Notes under the pieces: model-generated | Seen by the model: the letters and a program-made list of their open reading frames with translations, nothing else | Told to the model about the DNA's origin: nothing | Database searches by the model: none | DNA from: Desulfatirhabdium butyrativorans DSM 18734 | GTDB taxonomy: Bacteria > Desulfobacterota > Desulfobacteria > Desulfobacterales > Desulfatirhabdiaceae | Direction: 5' to 3' | DNA length: 64,000 nucleotides | Assembly: GCF_000429925.1 (NCBI RefSeq) | Contig: NZ_AUCU01000014.1 | Span: 1-64,000, forward strand | In this document: positions 43,327 through 51,578 of the stretch, in pieces | Layout: each line of letters starts with the position of its first letter | Position numbering within the stretch: position 1 is the first letter of the stretch | Position numbers and translations under genes: made by a program

Positions 43327-43929
43327 TCACTCCCAATGAAAATTTTCTCCACACATTGGAATGAACAGCAGTTTTGTATTTCCCAGTCGAATTACGTCAT
43401 AGGGAGTCAAGCAGGTCGGCATATCCACGTCGTTACCATTAAGAAAGACCATACTACGGCTTTCCCCAGGAATCAGCTTGAATACATGATTTTCCGGATT
43501 ATAGGTGACAACCGCGTGTTTTTCTTTTGAAACAGCCTTATCTCCGCGAATACATATGTCCATATTTTCAGCCCTTCCAATAGCATTTTTTTCGCTTTTG
43601 ATCCGATAATCCCGACCACGGTCCGGACCATCAATGCATACAAGCCAACCCACCACCGGATCAAATCCCAATCGTTCATCCAGAATCCGAATGGTGTCTT
43701 TATCATTTGATGACTGGATGTTCGGGTTTGATAGGGTCTTGCATATCGGCCGAGTTGGGATGCTTGTGCTACACTGATTTTGCCTAAAAGAAGGGCTGGG
43801 TTCCAAGACGTTATTTCCCTTAAAAATCTTTGTCGGTTTAATGCCTAAATCATTTATCCCGCAATATGGACAGGAGTTGTTTTTAGCCGGATCATAGGTA
43901 TGACCGTTTTCACAACGTTTAAATGCCAT
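43327..43929 (-). CDS. Zinc-ribbon plus FHA-domain protein
   Basis: The 200-residue protein opens with a zinc-ribbon-like CENGHTYDPAKNNSCPYCG (Cys6, Cys20, Cys23), then a flexible linker (about 30-90). The C-terminal FHA domain (about 93-195) has GRAENMDICIRGD, VSKEKHAVVTY and MVFLNGNDVD. FHA domains bind phosphothreonine, so this is a probable target or reader of the cluster's kinase. The stop codon lies two bases before the second phosphatase start. It is preceded by a 293-base gap that could hold an internal promoter. Confidence 0.9.
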   Translation of the reverse strand: MAFKRCENGHTYDPAKNNSCPYCGINDLGIKPTKIFKGNNVLEPSPSFRQNQCSTSIPTRPICKTLSNPNIQSSNDKDTIRILDERLGFDPVVGWLVCIDGPDRGRDYRIKSEKNAIGRAENMDICIRGDKAVSKEKHAVVTYNPENHVFKLIPGESRSMVFLNGNDVDMPTCLTPYDVIRLGNTKLLFIPMCGENFHWE

Positions 43930-44222
43930 AAGATCTCCTCATGATGAGAAAAAATCGCCGCCACCTGGTTGCAACACGGCACCTTAGCTCTCACCTTAAC
44001 GCATAATAATCACAAATCAGCATAATAACCGTATGGTTACTGCGATTCATCTGGCAATATTCGTATCTGGGGTATGAGCTATAATTCAGGTACCATTACA
44101 GATCATGTCACAATTCAGCCGTGTGGCCCAAAGCTAAGGAAGCGGAAAATATTAACCCATTGCCTGAAAGCGAAATAAATCTTTTATTTGAAATGTTTGA
44201 TTTGGAATATCCAATGAGTTAT

Positions 44223-44648
44223 TTATTTCCAAATACTAATAAGCCCCAACAGAATTCCTAAGACACCAAGAAATAGGCTTATTCCACCAAGTCTTGCGGC
44301 AAGACGAACAATAATTTGCGGATGATTGGTACAAGCTTTGAATTGTGCCCACCATGAATGGCAGGGTTTGATTATCAGCGGGATATTATTTTGCGACTGA
44401 AGATTTCCAAGTCGATTCCGAAACCAGCCATTGATGACTAAAGAGGAAGCCGGATCGGTAATGAAGTGGCGTGGTGGTTGATTATATCCAGACAGAAAGT
44501 TATTCTCGATTTGTAGAGCTTCACAATAGATACGCTTTTTATTTGCAGGATTTGTGATTTTCACAATACATCGCTCTGGAATGTTGGCGTTTTGTAGCCA
44601 GACCCAACCTTGATGTGCATCTTCTTCACGTGAGGCAAATAATTTCAT
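44223..44648 (-). CDS. Small membrane-anchored protein of unknown function
   Basis: The 141-residue protein has a soluble N-terminal domain (about 1-105), VWLQNANIPERCIVKITNP, YCEALQIENNFL and VINGWFRNRLGNLQSQNN. A single C-terminal membrane helix follows (GGISLFLGVLGILLGLISIW). I recognise the beta-rich pattern only loosely (barrel-like, possibly double-psi) and cannot name a family. It lies between the TolR-like and FHA genes on the same strand, so it is probably part of the same apparatus, perhaps as an anchor or adaptor. Confidence 0.75.
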   Translation of the reverse strand: MKLFASREEDAHQGWVWLQNANIPERCIVKITNPANKKRIYCEALQIENNFLSGYNQPPRHFITDPASSLVINGWFRNRLGNLQSQNNIPLIIKPCHSWWAQFKACTNHPQIIVRLAARLGGISLFLGVLGILLGLISIWK

Positions 44649-44729
44649 TGTAAGCGCCTATCAAGTAATGACTGAATAAAAAGAATGGCTGTTCTGGGCG
44701 AAATAATAATTTGATCAAATACTTTCGAA

Positions 44730-45539
44730 TTACCAGCTAAATTCGACGGTTCCATCATCTTTGACCGTAATCACACCAACCGATTTTTTAATCTTTTCAT
44801 CTGTCAAAAGAATTTCAGGTATAAGTTTGCTGCCGTCTCGAAAGAAGATACGTCCCTTGACCGTCGGGTTAGATGTATTTCCATGCCTGGCAAACAAATT
44901 GGCAAAAATTTGATATCGCCCGGCTGGTGCATCCTTGATTTCCCAGACTTCGTTGCCTGGCCCGATCTGGCTGTCTTCGCTCAATTCACCAGGTCGACTA
45001 GAGACAGTCTTTTGTTTAAAATAAAACTCTGCGCCTGTTGGATCGATAACATGCAAATCTACATCCTGATTCAAGGTGTTCCAGCGGATATAGATGACAA
45101 GAAAGGTTTTGGCCAACATCTGTTCGGCTCGCCTAGCCCGTTTTTCGGCATCTTGGGTCGCTTTTCTTGTAGACTCTAGTAGATTTTCGAGTTCCTGAGT
45201 CCGCTGAACATCTTTCTGAAGCCGTTTTATTTCTTGCTGCTCGGCCTGCATACGATCTTGGGCAGCCTGGATTTGATGACGAACCTGCTCCAACTCAGCT
45301 TGAGCGGCCTGAGAAGCAGCTTCGGCTATGCTGGCACGAGCCAATGCCGAATCAGTCTCCTGACGCGCTACATTCCGTTGTTGCTCAAGCTGATGTATTT
45401 CCTGCTGATAATCTATACTGGATTTTTTATAATAGGGAAGTAGAATGATCATCAACAGGATAAACGCGCCCAATGAGCCACAGATGACATCCAGCATGGA
45501 CAGATTGAATATGTTGATGTCCCGGTTGCGGGGTTTCAT
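44730..45539 (-). CDS. TolR/ExbD-like subunit with coiled coil and YfaP/DUF2135-like domain
   Basis: The 269-residue protein has an N-terminal FNLSMLDVICGSLGAFILLM motif (11-30). Asp17 lies at the start of the single membrane helix, where TolR, ExbD and MotB carry their proton-channel aspartate. A coiled coil of about 110 residues follows (about 40-150, rich in Gln, Ala and Glu). The C-terminal beta-sandwich (about 150-265) has YIRWNTLNQDVDLHVIDPTG and GPGNEVWEI, as in YfaP/DUF2135 proteins. The TolR periplasmic domain is absent. The start overlaps the stop of the TolQ/MotA-like gene (ATGA), which argues for a two-subunit complex. Confidence 0.82.
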   Translation of the reverse strand: MKPRNRDINIFNLSMLDVICGSLGAFILLMIILLPYYKKSSIDYQQEIHQLEQQRNVARQETDSALARASIAEAASQAAQAELEQVRHQIQAAQDRMQAEQQEIKRLQKDVQRTQELENLLESTRKATQDAEKRARRAEQMLAKTFLVIYIRWNTLNQDVDLHVIDPTGAEFYFKQKTVSSRPGELSEDSQIGPGNEVWEIKDAPAGRYQIFANLFARHGNTSNPTVKGRIFFRDGSKLIPEILLTDEKIKKSVGVITVKDDGTVEFSW

Positions 45540-46315
45540 GAGGATTTTTCGTCGTAAAGTCGATTGATAAGATGTTTTAGAGTGTACTGGCCAGCCTGAT
45601 TAACGCAAGTTTCTTCCTGTTTTTGGATTACATGCAGCAAAAGAACCAAAATGGCACTCAGACAAAGGGCCACCAAAGTGGTATCAAAAGCCACACCTAA
45701 AGATGCCGTAATGGTTTTTAAATCTGGAGCATCCGGATTGACTTTGTAAATGGCGTCTGAAATGCCGACTACCGTGCCAATAAAACCGGTTGTGGGGATG
45801 GCCCAAGTAATGTAACGAAGCATGGTATAGCGCAAATCAACCCGGTGGGAAATCAGATCTAGACTTGAATTTAGAACACTGACCGTCTGATCCACGGATC
45901 GACTGGCTTGAAACTGAAGAATACAGAAATCGATCAGATAGGGCAAAAAACCGTTTTCGGAATCATAATCAGATCGAACTTTACGTCGAATCGCCCCCAA
46001 GTCCCGGGACAGAAGAACCACGGAATCGTCTTCCGGCAAATAGTGCCTGCTGAGAAACGTCTGTTCCCGTATGGCCGTATGCCACCGGGTAAAAATTTCT
46101 CCCAACCCTATAAAGAAAAGGATGTGTTCCAGATTCTGGATAGTGAATGGATAGAAAAAAAGGGTTGTTCGAGTATCCAGCAACATGGCACCGGCTCGGC
46201 TTTTATCCAGCAGAAGGGTCATGATCAGAATAAACAAACAACCTGTAACCATCGCTAGGGTCAGGATGAGCCAGCGTCTCAGTGGCGGACGCACTGCTGG
46301 ATTTGGATCGCTCAT
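45536..46315 (-). CDS. MotA/TolQ/ExbB-family membrane protein
   Basis: The 259-residue protein has four predicted membrane helices (about 14-36, 54-73, 166-187 and 210-230). The MotA/TolQ/ExbB core is WAIPTTGFIGTVVGI (171-185) and FDTTLVALCLSAILVLLLH (210-228), including the Thr residues that line the ion path in TolQ/ExbB. A cytoplasmic loop of about 90 residues lies between helices 2 and 3. I chose ATG 46315 because it overlaps the stop of the FHA gene (ATGA); the frame extends to 46333. It should form the ring part of a stator-like channel with the TolR-like protein. Confidence 0.88.
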   Translation of the reverse strand: MSDPNPAVRPPLRRWLILTLAMVTGCLFILIMTLLLDKSRAGAMLLDTRTTLFFYPFTIQNLEHILFFIGLGEIFTRWHTAIREQTFLSRHYLPEDDSVVLLSRDLGAIRRKVRSDYDSENGFLPYLIDFCILQFQASRSVDQTVSVLNSSLDLISHRVDLRYTMLRYITWAIPTTGFIGTVVGISDAIYKVNPDAPDLKTITASLGVAFDTTLVALCLSAILVLLLHVIQKQEETCVNQAGQYTLKHLINRLYDEKSS

Positions 46316-46728
46316 CGGCCACACTCTCGGCACGGAAGGCCTTTCTGTTTAATTTTTCCACAATCACACCGAATCAGTTGTGCATTGTCTGGCCAGACGT
46401 TGGGAGATGGACGCTCCAATGAAGACGGTTTGATGTTCCGATAAGGCCAGGATGGATATTTTAGCCGGATAACCTCCAGCAGTTTCTTGACTGTAATAGA
46501 GATGCTGCCGAATTGGACGATATCTGTGGGCGTCAAAAAATCTTGGGTGATTCGGTGAGCCCGCCCATTTTCAATAATTGAAGTACCATTCCTGCTGTGA
46601 CAGTCGATTAGTAATAGGTAGCCATTATTCAAAAAAATAAGTTCTGCATGATTACGGCTGACAGTTTCGTCAGATAACACAATATCACAATGTCTCGATC
46701 TTCCGATGGTGAATTTATGTTCCTTCAT
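46312..46728 (-). CDS. FHA-domain protein with C-terminal zinc ribbon
   Basis: The 138-residue protein starts directly with an FHA domain: FTIGRSRHCDIVLSDETVSRNHAELI (shown in part: GRS at 9-11, SRNH at 24-27) and CHSRNGTSI. The tail ends with a zinc-ribbon-like CDCGKIKQKGLPCRECG. I chose ATG 46728 because GAGG lies six bases upstream and the longer frame would begin in non-coding sequence. It is the first gene of the cluster, 107 bases after a good promoter, and overlaps the TolQ/MotA-like gene. It likely links phosphorylated kinase or channel to the rest. Confidence 0.9.
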   Translation of the reverse strand: MKEHKFTIGRSRHCDIVLSDETVSRNHAELIFLNNGYLLLIDCHSRNGTSIIENGRAHRITQDFLTPTDIVQFGSISITVKKLLEVIRLKYPSWPYRNIKPSSLERPSPNVWPDNAQLIRCDCGKIKQKGLPCRECGR

Positions 46729-46834
46729 GGATACCTCATTAGCCTCGATTAAATAATGGGAATGGATAAGGATAATATTGATCATAATGGAGGAAATGTA
46801 TTTGCAGAAATGCAGTATATATTTTGATTTTTTT

Positions 46835-46863
46835 TTGATAACACTGGGAAGTAATACTGTCAA
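46835..46863 (-). promoter_or_regulatory. Putative sigma-70 promoter of the FHA/channel cluster
   Basis: On the minus strand, TTGACA (46858-46863) is a perfect -35 box and TATCAA (46835-46840) a fair -10 box, with exactly 17 bases between. Transcription would start near 46828, about 100 bases before the first FHA start codon. No operator was recognised. Confidence 0.55.
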
Positions 46864-46994
46864 GGGGTTTTTATAAAGTCGAGCTTGGATAGACCACTCT
46901 TTGTAACCCGCATTACATAAGCTTTTTCATATCTTAGCACTTACAAATTTATAATGTTATTGCCAATTTGTAAACTTTCAGCTATGCATGGGTC

Positions 46995-48164
46995 ATGATT
47001 GAAAGAAAAGCCCTCTCCACAATTCTTGAGCTGGCGGAAGGATATCCGTTTGTCGCCCTCACCGGACCTCGCCAGGCAGGCAAAACCACCCTCAGCCGTA
47101 TGGCGTTTCCCGATAAACCTTACGTCTCGCTGGAAGATCCGGACTTTCGTGAATTTGCCGTCTCCGATCCTCGCCGCTTCCTGGCGCGCTATCCGGATGG
47201 CGCGATATTCGATGAGGTCCAACGAGTTCCGGAGTTGTTTTCCTATCTTCAGACAGTTGCTGACTTGGACGGCCGTATGGGGCGCTATATCCTCACGGGT
47301 TCGCAGCACTTCGGCCTGTTGGCCGGAATCACGCAGTCACTGGCGGGACGAGTCGGCATGGTCCAGCTCCTTCCCTTTTCTTCGGGAGAACTGCTGGCTG
47401 CCGGCCAGCTTCCCGAAGCCCTTGATGCCCTCCTCTACAAAGGTTCCTACCCACCCCTTTATGATCGTCCACTTGCCCCGATTCAATGGTATGCTGGCTA
47501 CGTCACCACGTATCTGGAGCGAGACGTGCGGCAACTGATCCATGTCCGCGACCTGGCAGTCTTCCAGCGGTTCATCCGGCTCAGCGCTGCCCGCACCGGC
47601 CAGCTTCTGAATCTTTCTTCCCTGGCAAATGACTGCGGTATTTCCCACAACACCGCCAGGGCCTGGATTTCGATTTTAGAGGCAAGCTACATTCTTTTCC
47701 TGCTCCCGCCGCACCATCGCAACTTCAACAAGAGGCTGGTGAAGACGCCAAAACTCTATTTTTACGACGCCGGGCTTGCTGCATGGCTCCTGGGGGTGCA
47801 AAACGCCGACCAGCTCTCCATCCACCCCCAAAGGGGCGCATTGTTCGAGACGTGGGTCATTGGAGAACTGCTCAAGGGCAGATACAACAGGGCGCTTCCT
47901 TCGAATCTGTTCTTCTGGCGGGATAACACCGGAAATGAAGTGGATGTCATCATCGATCAGGGGTTGAAATTGATATCCATCGAGATCAAATCAGGCCATA
48001 CGATCAATGCGGATTACTTCTCCAGCCTGCGAAAATGGCTTTCATGGGCCGGGGCCGAAGCAGGAGATCCCTATCTGATTTACGGCGGAGATGAGCGCCA
48101 AGAGAGGAGAAATGTGAAAGTGACGCCATGGCGGGAGGTGATGGGAATTGCAGAGGTTTTTTAG
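46995..48164 (+). CDS. AAA ATPase with DUF4143 domain
   Basis: The 389-residue protein has an AAA_14-type ATPase: Walker A ALTGPRQAGKTTLSR (about 21-35), Walker B DGAIFDEVQ (about 68-76) and sensor ILTGSQHFGL. A winged-helix and DUF4143 nuclease-fold region follows, ending in NLFFWRDNTGNEVDVII...LISIEIKSG. Such proteins are common in anaerobes and have no settled function. It is divergent from the FHA/channel operon and shares an AT-rich intergenic region with it, but nothing else links the two. Confidence 0.9.
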   Translation: MIERKALSTILELAEGYPFVALTGPRQAGKTTLSRMAFPDKPYVSLEDPDFREFAVSDPRRFLARYPDGAIFDEVQRVPELFSYLQTVADLDGRMGRYILTGSQHFGLLAGITQSLAGRVGMVQLLPFSSGELLAAGQLPEALDALLYKGSYPPLYDRPLAPIQWYAGYVTTYLERDVRQLIHVRDLAVFQRFIRLSAARTGQLLNLSSLANDCGISHNTARAWISILEASYILFLLPPHHRNFNKRLVKTPKLYFYDAGLAAWLLGVQNADQLSIHPQRGALFETWVIGELLKGRYNRALPSNLFFWRDNTGNEVDVIIDQGLKLISIEIKSGHTINADYFSSLRKWLSWAGAEAGDPYLIYGGDERQERRNVKVTPWREVMGIAEVF

Positions 48165-48185
48165 CGCGCCTTTTTTCCGATCTTG

Positions 48186-48412
48186 GTGCCTGAACAAAAC
48201 CCCGTTTTTACCGGACCAGAGCCAGATGGCAGGCAGTTTTGCGATGCAGCCGGAACGTGGCCGATGCCGCCGGAGTGACGCCTGCGGTCAACAGCCCTGC
48301 CGATGATCACGCCTACGGCATCATCCGGGCCGAACCATATTGCGATGAGAGCCGGGGAGCTGCGGCGATATCGAAATTCCCTTTAAACACGATAGGTGTT
48401 CGCTTGAGCATA
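48186..48412. repeat. Degraded family-1 element (long form)
   Basis: It begins GTGCCTGAACAAAACCCCG, passes through ggcaggcagttttgcgatgc as in the long copies, and seems to end in a mutated right repeat (ggtgttcgcttgagcat). The interior is much altered. It follows the DUF4143 gene by about 20 bases. Confidence 0.55.
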
Positions 48413-48450
48413 AAATATGATGGCTCCACAGAAATCTGATTCGAAGCGGT

Positions 48451-48759
48451 TCATCTGTTCGTTGGTCTGTGGCATACGTTTGCGGCCACTTGAAGATGAA
48501 CACCCAATGTGTTCAGTATTTTCATGATGGTATCGAATCTGGGTTTAGCTCCCGGCGTCATCGCTTTATAGAGACTCTCGCGCGCAAGGCCTGAATCCCG
48601 CGCAATCTGACTCATTCCGCGCGCTTTGGCGATATGTCCAATCGCGGCCAGTAGTTCATCGGGATTACCATCCGCCAGAACCTGGGAAAGATATTCCGCA
48701 ATGGCCTCCTCGCTATCCAGAAAAGAGGCCATATCAAATGGCGCCAGGCGTTTGGTCAT
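48451..48759 (-). CDS. HigA-like antitoxin (helix-turn-helix)
   Basis: The 102-residue protein is of the addiction-module antidote type. DSEEAIAEYLSQVLADGNPDELLAAIG is the usual N-terminal helix region. The helix-turn-helix is AKARGMSQIARDSGLARESLY, and the tail FDTIMKILNTLGVHLQV is typical. It is encoded after the toxin with an ATGA overlap, the toxin-first order of HigBA-like pairs. It probably represses its own promoter as well as binding the toxin. Confidence 0.88.
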   Translation of the reverse strand: MTKRLAPFDMASFLDSEEAIAEYLSQVLADGNPDELLAAIGHIAKARGMSQIARDSGLARESLYKAMTPGAKPRFDTIMKILNTLGVHLQVAANVCHRPTNR

Positions 48760-49052
48760 GTTTGATACTCCTTTGCAAGTTCTTTGGCACGGATAATGTC
48801 TTTTTGTTGGCTGGATTTGCGCCCGCCAACCAGTAAAATGATGAGGTTGTTATTTCGTTGGGTATAGTAAATTCGATAACCGGGGCCTATGGGAAGACGC
48901 ATTTCCCATACATCGGTGCCCACAGATTTGTGGTCGCCCAGATTGCCGGCCTGAGCTCTTTCGATACGACGGGCAATTGCGATTCTTGTACGAATATCCT
49001 TTATTCGGGAAATCCATTTTATGAATGTTTCTGTTTGTTGAACGATATACAT
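48756..49052 (-). CDS. RelE/HigB-like toxin
   Basis: The 98-residue protein is of the phage-derived Gp49/HigB-like RelE superfamily: TFIKWISRIKDIRTRIAIARRIERA, NLGDHKSVG, VWEMRLPIGPGYRIYYT and a C-terminal lysine- and arginine-rich ILLVGGRKSSQQKDI. These are ribosome-dependent mRNA endonucleases. ATG 49052 gives the family-length product; the frame extending to 49187 enters a family-3 repeat. The antitoxin overlaps its stop. Confidence 0.88.
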   Translation of the reverse strand: MYIVQQTETFIKWISRIKDIRTRIAIARRIERAQAGNLGDHKSVGTDVWEMRLPIGPGYRIYYTQRNNNLIILLVGGRKSSQQKDIIRAKELAKEYQT

Positions 49053-49127
49053 GGAGTGACTGTAGTCGTAGGATTCCAGATGTGTCAAGTAAAAACAAAG
49101 GATGCCAGTTGGAACATTGTGAACCAT

Positions 49128-49294
49128 GACGGCTTCGCAAAAAGGCCGGATATCCCGCGTGCCGCGGGATCGTGCTGCATCCTTCATCGTTGAGGCGTAC
49201 GTTTAAATACGCCTCACTCCACAGCTTTTGCACTCCTTGTCTGCGGCCTTTTTTCGAAGCCGTCCATATGATGGACTTTTTGCGAGTCCATCAA
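49128..49294. repeat. Inverted-repeat element family 3 (inverted copy)
   Basis: The inner ends are GACGGCTTCGCAAAAAGGCC (49128) and GGCCTTTTTTCGAAGCCGTC (49264), followed by the outer motif atggactttttgcgagtcca. The interior has cccgcgtgccgcggg and gcgtacgtttaaatacgcc hairpins. It is the reverse of 28221-28382. Confidence 0.8.
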
Positions 49295-49776
49295 CCATGT
49301 GTGCTTGAAGGGAAAACCATGTTTGGGGCAAATGGTTGTCTTCAATCGGGCGCAAATCGGCGAAGACACAATAATCCGGCTCGTTGGCGGCTTTGTATCG
49401 ATGGCTGAACGGTTGGCGCCAAACAATCCGGTTGGTTGCAGGTCAACTGGCTTGAACGTCTTTTCGATGCCATACACTGTATATTCTGATCATACACCAC
49501 CTTGCGTTTAACCATCCTTTTTTCAACCCTTTGATATTCAACCTGATTATTTCATTTTTCATCAGTCTTACCCATCAAAGTTCTGCCCGCAAGGTTGCCG
49601 GACATGTATGGATGGATCATACACATCCGCTGAAGCGGCGCCCTTCGCCAAACTGAAAAGAGCGTAAAATCAGTCAGCTATATCCACAGGCTTTGTTGGC
49701 ACGGGATGTGCTGTATCTGTTTGCAAACAGACATCGGCGCATTTTCAAACCCCAACCCAGCAAAGGAGGCTGAGAT
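49295..49776. other. Gene-free stretch before the double-receiver gene
   Basis: No gene is supported. A weak resemblance to the family-1 left end occurs near 49300 (gtgcttgaagggaaaacca). An AAAGGAGG ribosome site lies at about 49763, ahead of the next gene. Confidence 0.5.
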
Positions 49777-51435
49777 ATGAATCCAACTGCAAAAATCATG
49801 GTTATCGACGATGAAAAAGGGATCTGCCGGAATGTGGAAAAAATCCTGTCCAAAAATCATTACGATGTGGTTTGCGCGCTGAGCGCCGCAGAGGCCCTCG
49901 AAAAAATGAAGCAGGAGTCCTTTAACCTGATGATATCCGATATCGTCATGCCGGAAATGAATGGTCTCGAACTGCTGAAGCAGGTCAAGCAGAACTGGCC
50001 GCAAACGAAGGCTCTGATGATGACCGCCTATGCCTCAACCGATACGGCCATGAAGGCGATTCGGCTGGGTGCGCTGGATTATGTTCCCAAACCGTTCACG
50101 CCGGAAGAGCTGCGAACCAGCGTCGAGAAGGCGCTTGAAGGACAACTGGTCGAGGTCAAGCCGTCTCCGGAGGAAATCGAGATCATCAATGTCATCGATA
50201 TCGACATGCCGTTCGATGGCGATGAGGTGGCCACCTATACCGGGGAAGATTATGTCCGGACGCTGGGCAGATCCGATATGCCGATCGTTGAAGTGAAAAT
50301 GCCGGAACACCTCGAGAACTATTGCTCCGTCGGCGAGATGGTCTGCGATATTTTCAAGAAGCTGGGCGGCACTTGCAAGGTGGGAACCAAGACCCATGCC
50401 TGTCCCCAGAAAAAGGCGCGGAAACCGGAATCGGGCGCCGATACCCCGAAAATGGATCGATCGGGATGGATTGGTATCGATATGCCATTCAATTACGATG
50501 AGGTGGTTGCCGTGACCGGCCCGGAATATGTTGCGCATCTGAATGCTGACAGCATCGGTTATGTGCCGTATGAGGAACTCAAGCGGAACGTCGCCAAAAT
50601 GCTCGGCGAAAAGCCGCTCGTCATCGATGTGGATATGCCCTTTGATCCCCAAGAGGTGGCCAGGACAACGGGTGTGACCTATGTCAAAACGCTCGGGCCA
50701 TCGGATATGCCGGTAGTAAGCGTTACCGTACCGGAAGCGATCGAAAATTATTGTTCCGTCGGCGAGATGGTCTGCGATATTTTCAAGAAACTGGGCGGCA
50801 CCTGTAAGGCCGGCACAAAAACCCGGGTCTGTCCCCAGAAAAAGGCCAAACAGGCAAAATCGGTTTCACAGCCTGCCGTTTATTCCGGTGATCTGATTGC
50901 AGTGGACATGCCGTTTCGCTTTGATGAGGTGGCTGAAGTGACCGGCAGGGAGTATGCCATGCATCTGGAAGGGGAACAGATGGTGATCCCCTATCCGGAG
51001 TTGAAGCAGCGTGTGGCGGCGATGCTTGCCCAATCGGAAGGCGCGGGCGTCCGGGAAAAGACCTCCGTCAGGCGCAGTGCGCTGATTGTGGACGACGAAG
51101 TCGGCATCAACAACAACATCCGCAAAATTCTGGAGAAGAAGGGCTACAGCGTCGATCAGGCCGTCAGCAAGGCAGAGGCGCTCGAACGGGTCGAAAGCAC
51201 ATCCTACCCCATCATCATGCTGGATTTGAAGATGCCAGGCGTCAATGGACTCGAACTGCTGCAGGCCATCCGATCCCGCAGACCTGAATCCATGATCGTC
51301 ATCATTACGGGATATGCGAGCATCGAAACCGCAGTGGAAAGTGCGCGCATGGGCGCCGTGGGCTATGTATCCAAGCCGTTTACACCCGATGAAATCCGCA
51401 AGGCTGCAGATGAAGCCTTGCGCCTGGCTGCATGA
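49777..51435 (+). CDS. Double-receiver protein with repeated DMPF and Cys modules
   Basis: The 552-residue protein begins and ends with response-regulator receivers (6-120, Asp55, Lys105; 434-550, Asp483, Lys533). Between them are four repeats of an I-x-x-DMPF-x-x-DEV-x-x-x-TG-x-x-Y module (140-161, 231-252, 281-303, 372-393). Two of these are followed by an almost identical block (about 180-213, 323-356) with four cysteines each, spaced 7, 10 and 9 residues (Cys183/190/200/209 and 326/333/343/352). There is no DNA-binding or enzymatic output domain. The Cys blocks could bind a metal or cluster, or form disulfides. I do not know a characterised homolog. Confidence 0.85.
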   Translation: MNPTAKIMVIDDEKGICRNVEKILSKNHYDVVCALSAAEALEKMKQESFNLMISDIVMPEMNGLELLKQVKQNWPQTKALMMTAYASTDTAMKAIRLGALDYVPKPFTPEELRTSVEKALEGQLVEVKPSPEEIEIINVIDIDMPFDGDEVATYTGEDYVRTLGRSDMPIVEVKMPEHLENYCSVGEMVCDIFKKLGGTCKVGTKTHACPQKKARKPESGADTPKMDRSGWIGIDMPFNYDEVVAVTGPEYVAHLNADSIGYVPYEELKRNVAKMLGEKPLVIDVDMPFDPQEVARTTGVTYVKTLGPSDMPVVSVTVPEAIENYCSVGEMVCDIFKKLGGTCKAGTKTRVCPQKKAKQAKSVSQPAVYSGDLIAVDMPFRFDEVAEVTGREYAMHLEGEQMVIPYPELKQRVAAMLAQSEGAGVREKTSVRRSALIVDDEVGINNNIRKILEKKGYSVDQAVSKAEALERVESTSYPIIMLDLKMPGVNGLELLQAIRSRRPESMIVIITGYASIETAVESARMGAVGYVSKPFTPDEIRKAADEALRLAA

Positions 51436-51486
51436 AACGATGGAAAGCATGTGCAGGTGTTTGGAGGCGGGATTCGATCATGCTGC

Positions 51487-51510
51487 AGGGGCGAATTGCG
51501 ATTCGCCCCT
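51487..51510. terminator. Hairpin between convergent genes
   Basis: AGGGGCGAAT and ATTCGCCCCT form a perfect stem with a tgcg loop, followed by ataaaa. It lies between the double-receiver gene and the RseC-like gene, which converge, so it could end both transcripts. It is related to the GTAGGGGCG hairpin family. Confidence 0.55.
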
Positions 51511-51578
51511 ATAAAACGATCTTTCGGCCATTGCAATGACGGGAAGATGGATACGGATCGTTCCCGGAACGGTTGCCC

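Noticed and set aside
39074-46863. Assignment as a type VI secretion or Zorya locus
   Set aside because: Kinase/phosphatase/FHA or channel subunits match only in part; no TssB/C/K or ZorC/D genes, and the TolR-like protein lacks an OmpA domain.
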